This document shows positions 24,454 to 32,156 of a stretch of DNA of 64,000 bases, one piece after another. How positions within the stretch are numbered: the first letter of the stretch is position 1; each line of letters starts with the position of its first letter. The notes beneath the pieces are model-generated. The model was not told where the DNA came from. It did not search any database and saw only the letters and a list, made by a program, of their open reading frames with translations. A program made the translations under genes and the position numbers. The stretch covers positions 83,986 through 147,985 of the forward strand of contig NZ_JBOHGB010000004.1 of assembly GCF_050699935.1 (NCBI RefSeq). The letters run 5' to 3'. The DNA comes from Actinophytocola sp050699935. GTDB taxonomy: Bacteria > Actinomycetota > Actinomycetes > Mycobacteriales > Pseudonocardiaceae.

Positions 24454-25194
24454 ATGGACCTAGGGATCACCGGCCGGATCGCCGCCGTCCCGGCCGCGTC
24501 GGCCGGCCTCGGCCTGGCCGTGGCGACGGCGTTGGCCGCGGAAGGCGTTCGAGTGGCCATGTGCGGGCGCGGCGAGGCGCGCCTCAACGGAGCGGCGCAG
24601 CGGCTGGGCGCGGTGCCACTCATAGCCGACGTATCCACCGTCGAGGGCGCCGAGCGGTTTCTCGACATGGTCGACGACAAGGTCGGGCCGCCCGACATCC
24701 TCGTGTTGAACGGCGGAGGCCCGCCTCCGGGCGACGCCGTGGCCGCTCCGCTGGAGTCGTACGCCGACGCGTTGCAGGGCACGGCGTTGCCGGCCATCGC
24801 GATGTGTCGAGCTGCTGTGCCCGGCATGGCGGACCGCCACTGGGGTCGGGTTCTGGCGATCAGCTCCATCACCGTCAAGCAGCCGATACCCGAGCTGGTC
24901 CCGTCGACGACGGCGCGCGCGGCGTTGACGGGCTATCTCAAGAGCACCGCGACCGCGTACGCCGCTCATGGCGTGACGGTGAACTCACTGCAAGCCGGAC
25001 TGCATTCGACCGACCGGCTCGTCCAGGTCTACGGCGAGCACCTAGAAATGGAGAGCAGGGCGATCCCGGCACAGACCCTGGGCAGGCCGGCGGACTTCGG
25101 GGCCGTCGCGGCTTTCCTGTGCTCCGAGCACGCCCGGTTCATCACCGGCGCATCCATACCGGTGGATGGCGGAAGCAATCGCGGCCTCATGTAA
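24454..25194 (+). CDS. Short-chain dehydrogenase/reductase with atypical active site
   Basis: A 246-residue SDR-fold protein. The nucleotide loop reads VPAASAGLG (usual form TGxxxGIG), and NGGG stands for the NNAG motif. Ser138 in AISS matches the catalytic Ser, but the Tyr-x3-Lys pair is replaced by Ser151-x3-Arg155 (PSTTARAAL). This belongs to an SDR subgroup near 3-oxoacyl-ACP reductases in which Tyr is lost, so ordinary hydride chemistry is doubtful. The C-terminal FITGASIPVDGGSNRGLM is classical. It could nevertheless be the cis-dihydrodiol dehydrogenase missing from the dioxygenase operon. It ends the importer operon. Confidence 0.82.
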   Translation: MDLGITGRIAAVPAASAGLGLAVATALAAEGVRVAMCGRGEARLNGAAQRLGAVPLIADVSTVEGAERFLDMVDDKVGPPDILVLNGGGPPPGDAVAAPLESYADALQGTALPAIAMCRAAVPGMADRHWGRVLAISSITVKQPIPELVPSTTARAALTGYLKSTATAYAAHGVTVNSLQAGLHSTDRLVQVYGEHLEMESRAIPAQTLGRPADFGAVAAFLCSEHARFITGASIPVDGGSNRGLM

Positions 25195-25207
25195 CCACAC
25201 GGCAAAG

Positions 25208-25819
25208 TCACGTTGCCTCGAGTGCGGCTTGGACGATTCGCTCGGCGACCTGGGCGGAGTCGTCCTCCGGCTGGACGCTGGCGAGCAGCTTGTCCAGCAG
25301 GCGAGCAAGCTGGTGACGCTCCGTCGCGCTCAACCCTCCGTAGAATTCATTCATCATCTGCCAATGGCCGGGCAGGAACCTTGCCATCAGCCGGTCACCA
25401 CGAGGGGTCGTGACGACGAGGTACGAACGGCGGTCGTTGGGACTGACCTGCTTGGCGATTAGCTTTCTGGCCACCATCTGGTCCACGACCGAAGTGAGGT
25501 TTGGAGGACGCACCGATAAGTAGGCCGCGAGAGTCCGCATCGTCAATGGCTCGTCCGAACGGTGCAGCACGGCAAGCACGTTGAACTGCGTCGGGCTGAG
25601 CTGTAACGGCTCGAGATCCATGCTGGTTGCCCTGGTCAACATGCCGGTGACGCGGTGCAGCAGCAACGTCAGCGACAGCGGAACCACGTCGAACTCATCG
25701 CCATGCTCTGCTTGAGCGCGCTGCAGATGCTGGTCGAGCAACTGGTTGGCCGACCGGAACCCTCGCTGCTTGCCCTGTGCCGTCAATGTGTGCCGCCCGG
25801 TCCGAGGTGTCGGATTCAT
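25208..25819 (-). CDS. MarR-family regulator (copy 2)
   Basis: A 203-residue MarR-type winged-helix protein convergent with the SDR gene (13-nt gap). Motifs PLSLTLLLHRV, LSPTQFNVLAVLHR, PLTMRTLAAYLSVRPPNL and FLPGHWQMM match the MarR at 14374 segment by segment, so the two are paralogues that may share ligands or operators. ATG 25819 is preceded by a TACGAT -10-like element ending 7 nt upstream and no ribosome site, suggesting a leaderless transcript. Confidence 0.83.
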   Translation of the reverse strand: MNPTPRTGRHTLTAQGKQRGFRSANQLLDQHLQRAQAEHGDEFDVVPLSLTLLLHRVTGMLTRATSMDLEPLQLSPTQFNVLAVLHRSDEPLTMRTLAAYLSVRPPNLTSVVDQMVARKLIAKQVSPNDRRSYLVVTTPRGDRLMARFLPGHWQMMNEFYGGLSATERHQLARLLDKLLASVQPEDDSAQVAERIVQAALEAT

Positions 25820-26583
25820 TCGGGTAATCGTAAGGCGACAGGTCCGGCAACCAGGTAGGTACTCCGAAGTTGATTCGCGTATCGCCCACGCGCCGCTGAC
25901 GCCGCCCCACAGTGGCCTCGGCAACCCGGTCGCTCGATGCACATGCTCTCCGTCCGATCGAAACCCGGCGCGCTACCAAGATCACCTCGCCAGCACATTG
26001 TGTAGGCCAGGCGTAGCACCCGGGCGATTTCGGGGATGCCGTCGGCGGTCATCAAGGTCGTGGATGTGCCGGAGGACGTAGGTCAGGCGGAGCGCGGTGG
26101 ACTCGTGGAGCCATCGGCCCACTCCGCGAGCTTCGGGAGGAGACCAGCCTTGACGGAAGCCGGTTGCATCTCGAACAGCCGCCATTCGGGTGATCACCGC
26201 CGCACTGTCACCCTGCGACAGTCCACGCCGGATATGGAACGGTGCCCATTTCGTCGCGGCGGTGTTCTCCGCGGCGCGGAACGTGTACCTGCCCGGCCGA
26301 GCACCGCGTCGCCGTAGTTGCCGGGGCCGAAGCAGTCGACACCGGCATCGAGGTTCAACGACCGCGCCACCGGCCAGCGCCGCTCGAGCCCAAGCACTCA
26401 TACCCGGATCTGCGGGCGCGTGCGCCAGAGGACGCGCTATCGACTACGCGGCGCTCATCGACAACCCGGTCATGCGGTGCTCCGCGCTCGTGGGCTCGGT
26501 CGATGATCCAGCGGCGGCCGGCGCTGACCAACGTCTCGACGGTGTGCCGAGGCGCACCAACGTCCCAACGTGAGGGCTGGACT
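25820..26583. other. Gap without a recognisable gene
   Basis: About 760 bases between the second MarR gene and the palindrome. Open frames on both strands are short and Arg/Pro-rich. On the minus strand there are gene-like pieces in shifted frames (for example GRWLHESTALRLTYVLRHIH near 26.0-26.1 kb, then a frame with PEIARVLRLAYTM). This may be an old decayed gene, but I cannot name a family. No repeat or RNA gene is visible. Confidence 0.4.
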
Positions 26584-26616
26584 CACCCGTAATACCGTAT
26601 TACGGTATTACGGGTG
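26584..26616. promoter_or_regulatory. Perfect 33-bp palindrome (16-bp arms, 1-nt centre)
   Basis: From CACCCGTAATACCGTA on the left arm to its exact complement on the right, every one of 16 base pairs matches around a single T at 26600. It contains overlapping CCGTAATAC/GTATTACGG units. It ends 19 nt before the first start codon of the operon at 26636. There is no T-run after it, so an operator for a dimeric or double-dimeric (for example TetR-type) repressor fits better than a terminator. No TetR gene is in the window. Confidence 0.7.
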
Positions 26617-26635
26617 TGGGGTGAAAGGCGCGAGG

Positions 26636-27055
26636 ATGCGAACTGAGCTGTCCGAACCGGTTCCGGTGTGCGGGGCGCTGTTCGGAGACGAGTGGTTCGC
26701 CGGTCTCGTCGCCCGGACCGCGTCGGATGGCCCGTTCGCGGTGGCCGCGCGGCAGTGCGACTGTGTGCTCGGGCTGTTCGTCGACACGACCGAGCACTGG
26801 GTCCGGCTGCACGCCGGCGGCATGGAGCGGCACCCCGTCGAACCACTCGGCCATGGGTGGCGCTTCGGTTTCATGGCTCCGCTGGCCACGTGGCGACAGG
26901 TCTGTCAACCTGTTCCGCCGCCGCTGCACGCGGACCTGTTCTCGCTCGTGCTTCGGGTACCCGAGTTCCTGCTGTTGGGCGATCGGCTGGCACTCATGCA
27001 GAACGCGGCCGCGGTCCAGCGCTGGCTCACGCTCTTCCGGTCGGTGGCACCATGA
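26636..27055 (+). CDS. Small SCP2-like or unassigned protein, first gene of the selenoprotein operon
   Basis: A 139-residue protein with no certain family. The middle (GLFVDTTEHWVRLHAGGMER, then RFGFMAPLATWRQV) and the C-terminus (DRLALMQNAAAVQRWLTLF) suggest an SCP2/sterol-carrier-like fold. No signal peptide or metal motif. ATG 26636 has AAAGG about 8 nt upstream. Its stop overlaps the next gene (ATGA). It lies 19 nt behind the large palindrome, so the operon promoter and operator must be at 26.55-26.63 kb. Confidence 0.6.
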   Translation: MRTELSEPVPVCGALFGDEWFAGLVARTASDGPFAVAARQCDCVLGLFVDTTEHWVRLHAGGMERHPVEPLGHGWRFGFMAPLATWRQVCQPVPPPLHADLFSLVLRVPEFLLLGDRLALMQNAAAVQRWLTLFRSVAP

Positions 27056-27927
27056 CCCGCCGCGAGATCGTCGGTCGTTACGTGGACCTGCCGACGGCTC
27101 ACGGCATCGCCACCGTCTACTACGAGACCGTCGGGAGTGGCCGGCCGATTCTGTTCCTGCACACCGCGGGAGCCGACGGCCGTCAGTGGCATCCGGTGAT
27201 GCGGCACCCGCTTCTGGCCAGGTATCAGCTCGTCACGTTCGATCTGCCGGCGCATGGCCGGTCCATGCCAGCCGGTGAGTGGTGGTGTCGTGAGCATGTT
27301 CTCACCACGATGGACTACCGCGACACCGTGCTGGATTTCATGGCTGCCGTGGGCCTACGTCGGCCTGTGGTCGTCGGGTGCTCCATGGGTGCCTGCCTCG
27401 CCTTGCTGCTGGCCCGCACTCGGTCGACATCCGTTCGGGGCGCCGTCGCATTCGGAGCGCCGACCCGGTCGCCGGGTCGGCGCAACCCGTTCCTTCATCA
27501 TCCACAGTGTGACGGATCGACGGTGGTCGCGACCTATGTGCTCGGGCTGAACGCACCGCGGACGCCCGAAGCACGTAGGCGGTACACCAGCTGGATCTAT
27601 GCTCAGTCCGCTCCGGGCGTCTACGACGGCGACCTGCGTTTCTACAGCGACGAGTGGGATGCTCGCCGCGTCGCGCGCGAGTCGGAGGACGCCGGGTGTC
27701 CGGTCCACCTGCACACCGGTGAGTACGACTACTCCTGCCTACCGTCCGATTTGGATGAGGCCGTGGCGCTGTTCGCCCCTGTCACCTCCGGAGTCATCAG
27801 TGGCGTCGGGCACTTTCCCATGGTGGAGAGCCCGGACACCGTCGCCGGCATCGTCGCTGACGCCGCCGAGCACGACTTCGCCATGCGAACCCACCTCCAC
27901 CACTCAGCAGAGAGGCCTGTGCCGTGA
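27052..27927 (+). CDS. Alpha/beta hydrolase
   Basis: A 291-residue hydrolase. Oxyanion motif LFLHTAGADGRQW, nucleophile Ser in VVGCSMGA, and a His in GVGHFPMVE near the C-terminus. A nearby acid (EYDYSCLPS) probably completes the triad. The sequence around the nucleophile (CSMGAC) is typical of esterase/lactonase-like members. It overlaps its neighbours by 4 nt on each side, showing tight coupling with the SCP2-like and UGSC genes. The substrate is unknown. Confidence 0.85.
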   Translation: MTRREIVGRYVDLPTAHGIATVYYETVGSGRPILFLHTAGADGRQWHPVMRHPLLARYQLVTFDLPAHGRSMPAGEWWCREHVLTTMDYRDTVLDFMAAVGLRRPVVVGCSMGACLALLLARTRSTSVRGAVAFGAPTRSPGRRNPFLHHPQCDGSTVVATYVLGLNAPRTPEARRRYTSWIYAQSAPGVYDGDLRFYSDEWDARRVARESEDAGCPVHLHTGEYDYSCLPSDLDEAVALFAPVTSGVISGVGHFPMVESPDTVAGIVADAAEHDFAMRTHLHHSAERPVP

Positions 27928-29648
27928 GCGCTGACCACACTCGGGGCAACGTCGAGATACTCGATCCGCGGGCGAGCAACTTCGGTGAGCGGACTCAGTC
28001 CAGCCACCTCGCCGCGCGACCGGACAGCCTTGAGGGCAAGACACTCGGGCTGCTCTGGAACGGCAAGCCGAACGGCGATGTCGCCCTCAAGCATGCGGCC
28101 GCCAGGATCGCGGCCGACTTCCCGGACCTCACCGTGAACCTGTACACGGGAGCGATGCCGTCCGACCGGTCACTGCTGGAGCAAGCCGCCACAGAGGCCG
28201 ATGCCGTCATCGCGCTCACCGCCGATTGAGGCGCTTGCACATCGTGGCTGGCCCACGATTGCGTTCAGTTGGAGCGCATGAAGTGCCCGGCGATTCTCGT
28301 CGCATCCGACGGCTTCGAGGACGACATAGACGCCACCGCGGCCGCGTTCGCGTTGCCTGGACTCCAGTACGTCGTGGTTGAACGCCCCTACACGAACCTC
28401 ACCGCCGAGCAGTCGCGGGCGCAGACCGACCCGGTGATCGACGAGTTGATCACCCTGCTCACCACGCAACCCCGCGAGGCGGGCACCGAGCCCGGAGAAC
28501 GGCAGCGAATGTCCACACTGGATATTTCCGTCGTGGACGGCGAGTCATGGCACGAAGCCGTCGACGAGTTCCTGCTCGAGCGGGACTGCACCGACGGCTA
28601 CCCCGTACGGCCACCCACGCGGGACCGGGTCGACGGGCTGCTCGACGCCATCGATGCGGACCCAGACGAGGTGATCTGCCTGCTGCCGCCCGGCAACGGC
28701 GAGGCCACGCTGGCTCGCGTGGTCGTCAACTGCGCAATGGCGGGCTGCCGTCCCGCCGAGGTGCCCATCGTCACCGCGGCACTCCGCGCCATCGCCAACC
28801 ACCACCGCACCACCACCAGGGTCGCGCTCATGTCCACCAGTGCGCACGCCCCGCTGGTTCTGGTGAACGGGCCGATCGCCGCTCGGGCGGGGGTCAACGG
28901 CGGCCGTGGTTGTCTCGGGCCGGGCAAGCAGAACGCGGCGAACATCCGCATCAGCAGGGCGATCGGGCTGTGCCTGCGCAACCTGGGCAAGTGGCGGCAC
29001 GGCGTCATGGACCTCGACTCGATCGGTACGCCGAGGAAGAACATCGTGGTGCTGGCGGAGAACGAGGCGGAGAGCCCGTGGGAACCGCACCACGTCCGCC
29101 AGGGTTTCGACCCGACGGACAGTGTGGTCACCGTCTTCTTCACCGGCGGGGAATGGGACCTCAGCATTCAGGGACACACCGATTCCCAGCAGCTGGCGAA
29201 GGCGATTGCCTCGCACTGCACCGGCAACTGGAGCGTCGGCTATCTCGACACCGTCTTCGGTGGGTTGACCGAGGAGGAGAAGAGGTCGCCGCTCGGTCGA
29301 TTGCTGCTGCTGTGCCCTGACCACGCCAGACCGCTCGCCGACGATGGCTTCGGCAAGCTGTCGCTGGAGACCTTCCTCTGGCACAACACGCATGAGTCGG
29401 TCAGCCGCATGATCGAGCCGCTGCGCAAGGTGTACTCGGACGGGAACATCAAGGCCGAGTATCGGTGGCTGTTCGGCCTCACCCCGGAACAAGCCGACCG
29501 GATGACTCTGCCGGTCATCGAGTATCGGGAGAACTACACCGTCCTGGTCGCCGGAGCCTTCCGGGCGAAGGACATGTTCATGCCGACCCGATCACAGCCG
29601 CGCAGCGAACCAGTTCGTGAGCGGGTGAGGGTTGTCGACGAGAGCTGA
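27924..29648 (+). CDS. UGSC-family probable selenoprotein with in-frame TGA (Sec102), fused to a second domain
   Basis: Read through one TGA (28227-28229), this is a 574-residue protein in two parts. Residues 1-195 are a UGSC-family redox-like domain: LEGKTLGLLWNGKPNGDVAL, ADAVIALTAD, then [TGA]-Gly-Ala-Cys-Thr-Ser-Trp at residues 102-108, then HDCVQLERMKCPAILVASDG. Family members have Sec or Cys at this position (U/C-G-S/A-C-T-S). Residues 196-574 are a conserved domain with TDGYPVRPPT, NCAMAGCRP and GGRGCLGPGKQ. Upstream and downstream codons are in the same frame, and a SECIS-like hairpin lies at 28241-28259. If TGA is a stop, a 101-residue stub results. GTG start overlaps the hydrolase stop. 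SelABCD genes are not in this window. Confidence 0.8.
28241..28259 (+). promoter_or_regulatory. Bacterial SECIS-like stem-loop
   Basis: ATCGTGG-CTGGC-CCACGAT forms a perfect 7-bp stem with a 5-nt loop containing GG. The first loop G is 20 nt after the TGA codon, within the spacing known for bacterial SECIS elements, which must lie inside the coding frame directly after the Sec codon. It codes for part of the conserved segment after the UGAC motif. SelB would recognise it; a selenocysteine pathway elsewhere in the genome is required. Confidence 0.65.
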
Positions 29649-29673
29649 CGATCAAATGGAGGAGGACGACGTA

Positions 29674-29928
29674 ATGGCCGACACTCGCGAGGCGGCGGTG
29701 GCTGTTCTCGAGCAACTGCAGAAGATGGTGGACCGCGACGGGGGACAGCTCACGCTCCGGGAGGTGGACGACACCCGGTCGCGGGTGGTCGTGGAGTACC
29801 GGTTGGTCGAGAATCCCGACTGCGCCACCTGCACGATCTCCACGGACATGATCGCGTCTTTTCTCGCGGAGTCGCTGACCGCCCGCGGCGTCACGTCGCC
29901 GGATGTCGAGGTCGTCAATCCGGAATGA
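29674..29928 (+). CDS. NifU-like C-terminal-domain protein
   Basis: An 84-residue protein shaped like the NifU C-terminal Fe-S scaffold domain (DRDGGQLTLREVDD ... VVVEYRLVENPDCATCTIS). The Cys-x2-Cys pair (CATC) matches the cluster or metal-binding pair of that domain. GGAGGAGG lies 8 nt before ATG 29674. It is 25 nt after the UGSC gene and overlaps the next gene by 4 nt. It may load or repair a metal centre for an operon partner; this is inference. Confidence 0.8.
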   Translation: MADTREAAVAVLEQLQKMVDRDGGQLTLREVDDTRSRVVVEYRLVENPDCATCTISTDMIASFLAESLTARGVTSPDVEVVNPE

Positions 29929-30344
29929 ACCAGCCCAGAGACGACACTTCGCCGACCGACACTTCACGAGCACGTGCTGGCCTGAGGATCAGGCGAGAAG
30001 TGCTCGGTGACGCCTACGTCGACCGCGCGACGAATACCCAGCACAGTTGGTCGGAGGCCCTGCAGTCGTTCGTGAACGAGTTCTGCTGGGGCTTCGTCTG
30101 GACCAGGGACGGCCTGCCCAGACAGACACGGTCCTTGGTCAATGTCGCGATGCTCACGGCACTCAACCGGCCAGAGGAACTGAAGCTCCACGTTCACGGC
30201 GCGATTCGCAACGGTTGCACGGAAGCGGAGCTCGTCGAAGTAGTAATGCAGGTCGCCGTCTACGCCGGACTACCCGCGGCGCTGGACGCGTTCCGTACTC
30301 TTGCCGCCGTTCTCGCCGAGAACGAGAACGGTCAACAATCCTGA
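29925..30344 (+). CDS. Carboxymuconolactone decarboxylase (CMD/PcaC)-family protein
   Basis: A 139-residue all-helical protein with the CMD pattern: NEFCWGFVWTRDGLPRQTRSL, then LTALNRPEELKLHVHGAIRNG, then VVMQVAVYAGLPAALDAF. The HVHGAI helix contains the conserved His. It lacks the Cys-x2-Cys of AhpD peroxidases, so a PcaC-like decarboxylase or lactone activity is more likely than disulfide chemistry. Last gene of the operon that starts at 26636. Confidence 0.85.
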   Translation: MNQPRDDTSPTDTSRARAGLRIRREVLGDAYVDRATNTQHSWSEALQSFVNEFCWGFVWTRDGLPRQTRSLVNVAMLTALNRPEELKLHVHGAIRNGCTEAELVEVVMQVAVYAGLPAALDAFRTLAAVLAENENGQQS

Positions 30345-30385
30345 GAACACGTGGCTGTACATCTACGTTTCGTAAGGTTGATCTC

Positions 30386-31057
30386 ATGACTATGAGAGTT
30401 GTCCCCGTAGGGGCCCCGGTCCGCCAGGAGACCGCGGCAAGGCTCCGCGACGCCATCCGGTCACGCCAGTTCCTGCCCGGGGAACGATTGCTCGAGAAGC
30501 AGCTCTGTGAGCTGACCGGGGTAAGCCGTACATCCGTGCGGGAGGCCCTGCGACAACTCGAGTCCGAAGGTCTCGTGGAAATCGTCCCCAACCGAGGGCC
30601 GATCGTCGCGACGGTGTCACAGACTCAGGCGATATCGATCTACCAGGTGCGCGAGGTTCTCGAGTCTCTGGCCGGAATGCTCTGCGCGCGGCGAGCCACC
30701 GCGAGCGAGGTGTCGGAGCTGAGCGCGTCCGTCGACGCGGTCGAAGAAGCCGTCCGGGCCGGGGACATGTCCCTAGTGCTCCACGAGAAGGACGTGTTCT
30801 ACGACCTACTCTTCCGGTTCTCTGGAAACGAGACCGCCGCCAAGCTGCTGGCTACCCTGCACGCACGAATTTCGCTATTACGCGCGGCGACCCTGGCCGA
30901 GCCGGGGCGGCCCACCCACACCGTGTCCGAACTACGCGCAATCATCCGCGCGATCAGCGAAGGCGACGCGGAGAAAGCTCGTGACGTCTGCGCACAGCAC
31001 GTGCGCAACGCGGCTGCCGTCGCTATTCGCTCACTCGCCGGCCCTTCGCCGTCATGA
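30386..31057 (+). CDS. GntR/FadR-family regulator
   Basis: A 223-residue regulator. The winged helix has RQFLPGERLLEKQLCELTGVSRTSVREALRQLE (key residues P-G-E, then SRTSVREAL), and a helical FCD domain follows with EKDVFYDLLFRFSGN and an AQHVRNA C-terminal helix. It opens a plus-strand run with the ABC importer and cyclase, starting 41 nt after the CMD gene. TGTACA lies in that gap but no clear operator is visible. ATG 30386 follows AAGG; ATG 30392 is possible. Confidence 0.85.
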   Translation: MTMRVVPVGAPVRQETAARLRDAIRSRQFLPGERLLEKQLCELTGVSRTSVREALRQLESEGLVEIVPNRGPIVATVSQTQAISIYQVREVLESLAGMLCARRATASEVSELSASVDAVEEAVRAGDMSLVLHEKDVFYDLLFRFSGNETAAKLLATLHARISLLRAATLAEPGRPTHTVSELRAIIRAISEGDAEKARDVCAQHVRNAAAVAIRSLAGPSPS

Positions 31058-31069
31058 GGGAGTCACATC

Positions 31070-32131
31070 ATGCACCGAGTCACCACCGTTCGGCCCCATA
31101 GAAAATCCTGGACCGGCGTCTCCTCATTCGTTGCCGCACTGTCGGTCGCGGTCCTGGTCGCGTCGTGCGGAAGCAGTGCCACAGGCGGAGACTCCGACGA
31201 CGAGGCGATCAACTGGTACGTCTCGATCCCCGTCGCGGGTGCCCAACCGGTCGCCGATGCGTTCACCAAGGAAACCGGCATTCCGGTGACCGTGCAACGC
31301 CTCGGCACATTCGAGCTCTGGCAGCGGTTCCAGACCGAGAACGCTGCCGGGCGCAATGTCGCCGATGTTCTGAGCATCGCATCGTGGGACCTGCTGCAAC
31401 AAGCGAAGCAGGACAAGCTCATCGCGCCGTTCATACCGGACCCGGTCGAGTTGGGCGACGAATACGGGTCGACATATGTCGACCCGGACGGCTACGCGTT
31501 CGTCACCCGTGTCCTGGTGATCTCGATCTCTTACAACACGAAGCTCGTTCCGGAGGACAAGGTGCCGAACGAGTGGGACGACCTCCTCGATCCGTATTGG
31601 CGGGGAAAGGTCGCGGCGCTGGACCCACGGGAAGACGCCGCCGGATATGACGCGTACTGGCAGATGGCGAACGACCCGGCGATCGACATGGGATTCTTCG
31701 AACGGCTTCGTGATCAGCAGCCGGTGCTCTCCGGTGACTCTGGCGCGATCTTGAACGGGTTGGTCAGCGGCGAGTACCACGCCGCGATCACGTTCGACCA
31801 CACGACCTGGGAACAGGTCTCGAAGGGCGCTCCGCTCGCCGTCACCTACCCAACTTCCGGACTGGGCAACTCGCTGGACTACAACACACTCGTGGCCAAG
31901 GCCCCCCACCCGGACGCGGCCAAGCGCTTCCTCCGGTACCTGTCGGGCTCCGACGCGGCGAACACCTTGTCCGAGGCGCTGTTCGTCTACAGCCCGCGGC
32001 CCGATGTCACGCCCCTTCCCGAGGAACGCCCGCGGCTCACCGACGTCAACCTCCTACAGCGGGATCCGGAAGCACAGGCGAAGGACTTCGACTCGTTCAA
32101 CGACACCTTCGACAGCGCCATGGGGAGGTAG
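31070..32131 (+). CDS. ABC importer substrate-binding lipoprotein, family 1 (Fbp/PotD-like)
   Basis: A 353-residue extracellular binding protein. Signal peptide with lipobox LVASC (Cys33). The mature domain begins INWYVSIPVAGAQPVADAF and contains a hinge region with WDDLLDPYWRGKVAALDPR, as in Fe(III), thiamine or polyamine binding proteins of the FbpA type. It follows the GntR gene by 12 nt; permease and ATPase genes follow. The cyclase gene downstream suggests a carboxylate or amide substrate rather than iron (inference). Confidence 0.87.
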   Translation: MHRVTTVRPHRKSWTGVSSFVAALSVAVLVASCGSSATGGDSDDEAINWYVSIPVAGAQPVADAFTKETGIPVTVQRLGTFELWQRFQTENAAGRNVADVLSIASWDLLQQAKQDKLIAPFIPDPVELGDEYGSTYVDPDGYAFVTRVLVISISYNTKLVPEDKVPNEWDDLLDPYWRGKVAALDPREDAAGYDAYWQMANDPAIDMGFFERLRDQQPVLSGDSGAILNGLVSGEYHAAITFDHTTWEQVSKGAPLAVTYPTSGLGNSLDYNTLVAKAPHPDAAKRFLRYLSGSDAANTLSEALFVYSPRPDVTPLPEERPRLTDVNLLQRDPEAQAKDFDSFNDTFDSAMGR

Positions 32132-32156
32132 CCGATCAGACGACCGGAGTGATTCC

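Noticed and set aside
26584..26616. Palindrome as a rho-independent terminator
   Set aside because: No T-run on either side and no gene ends near it on the upstream side; it is directly before a gene start.
28227..28229. TGA as a plain stop, sequencing error or frameshift site
   Set aside because: The frame is unchanged on both sides, the codon falls exactly on the Sec/Cys position of the family, and a SECIS-like hairpin follows; a plain stop would need all three to be coincidence. It remains the main alternative.
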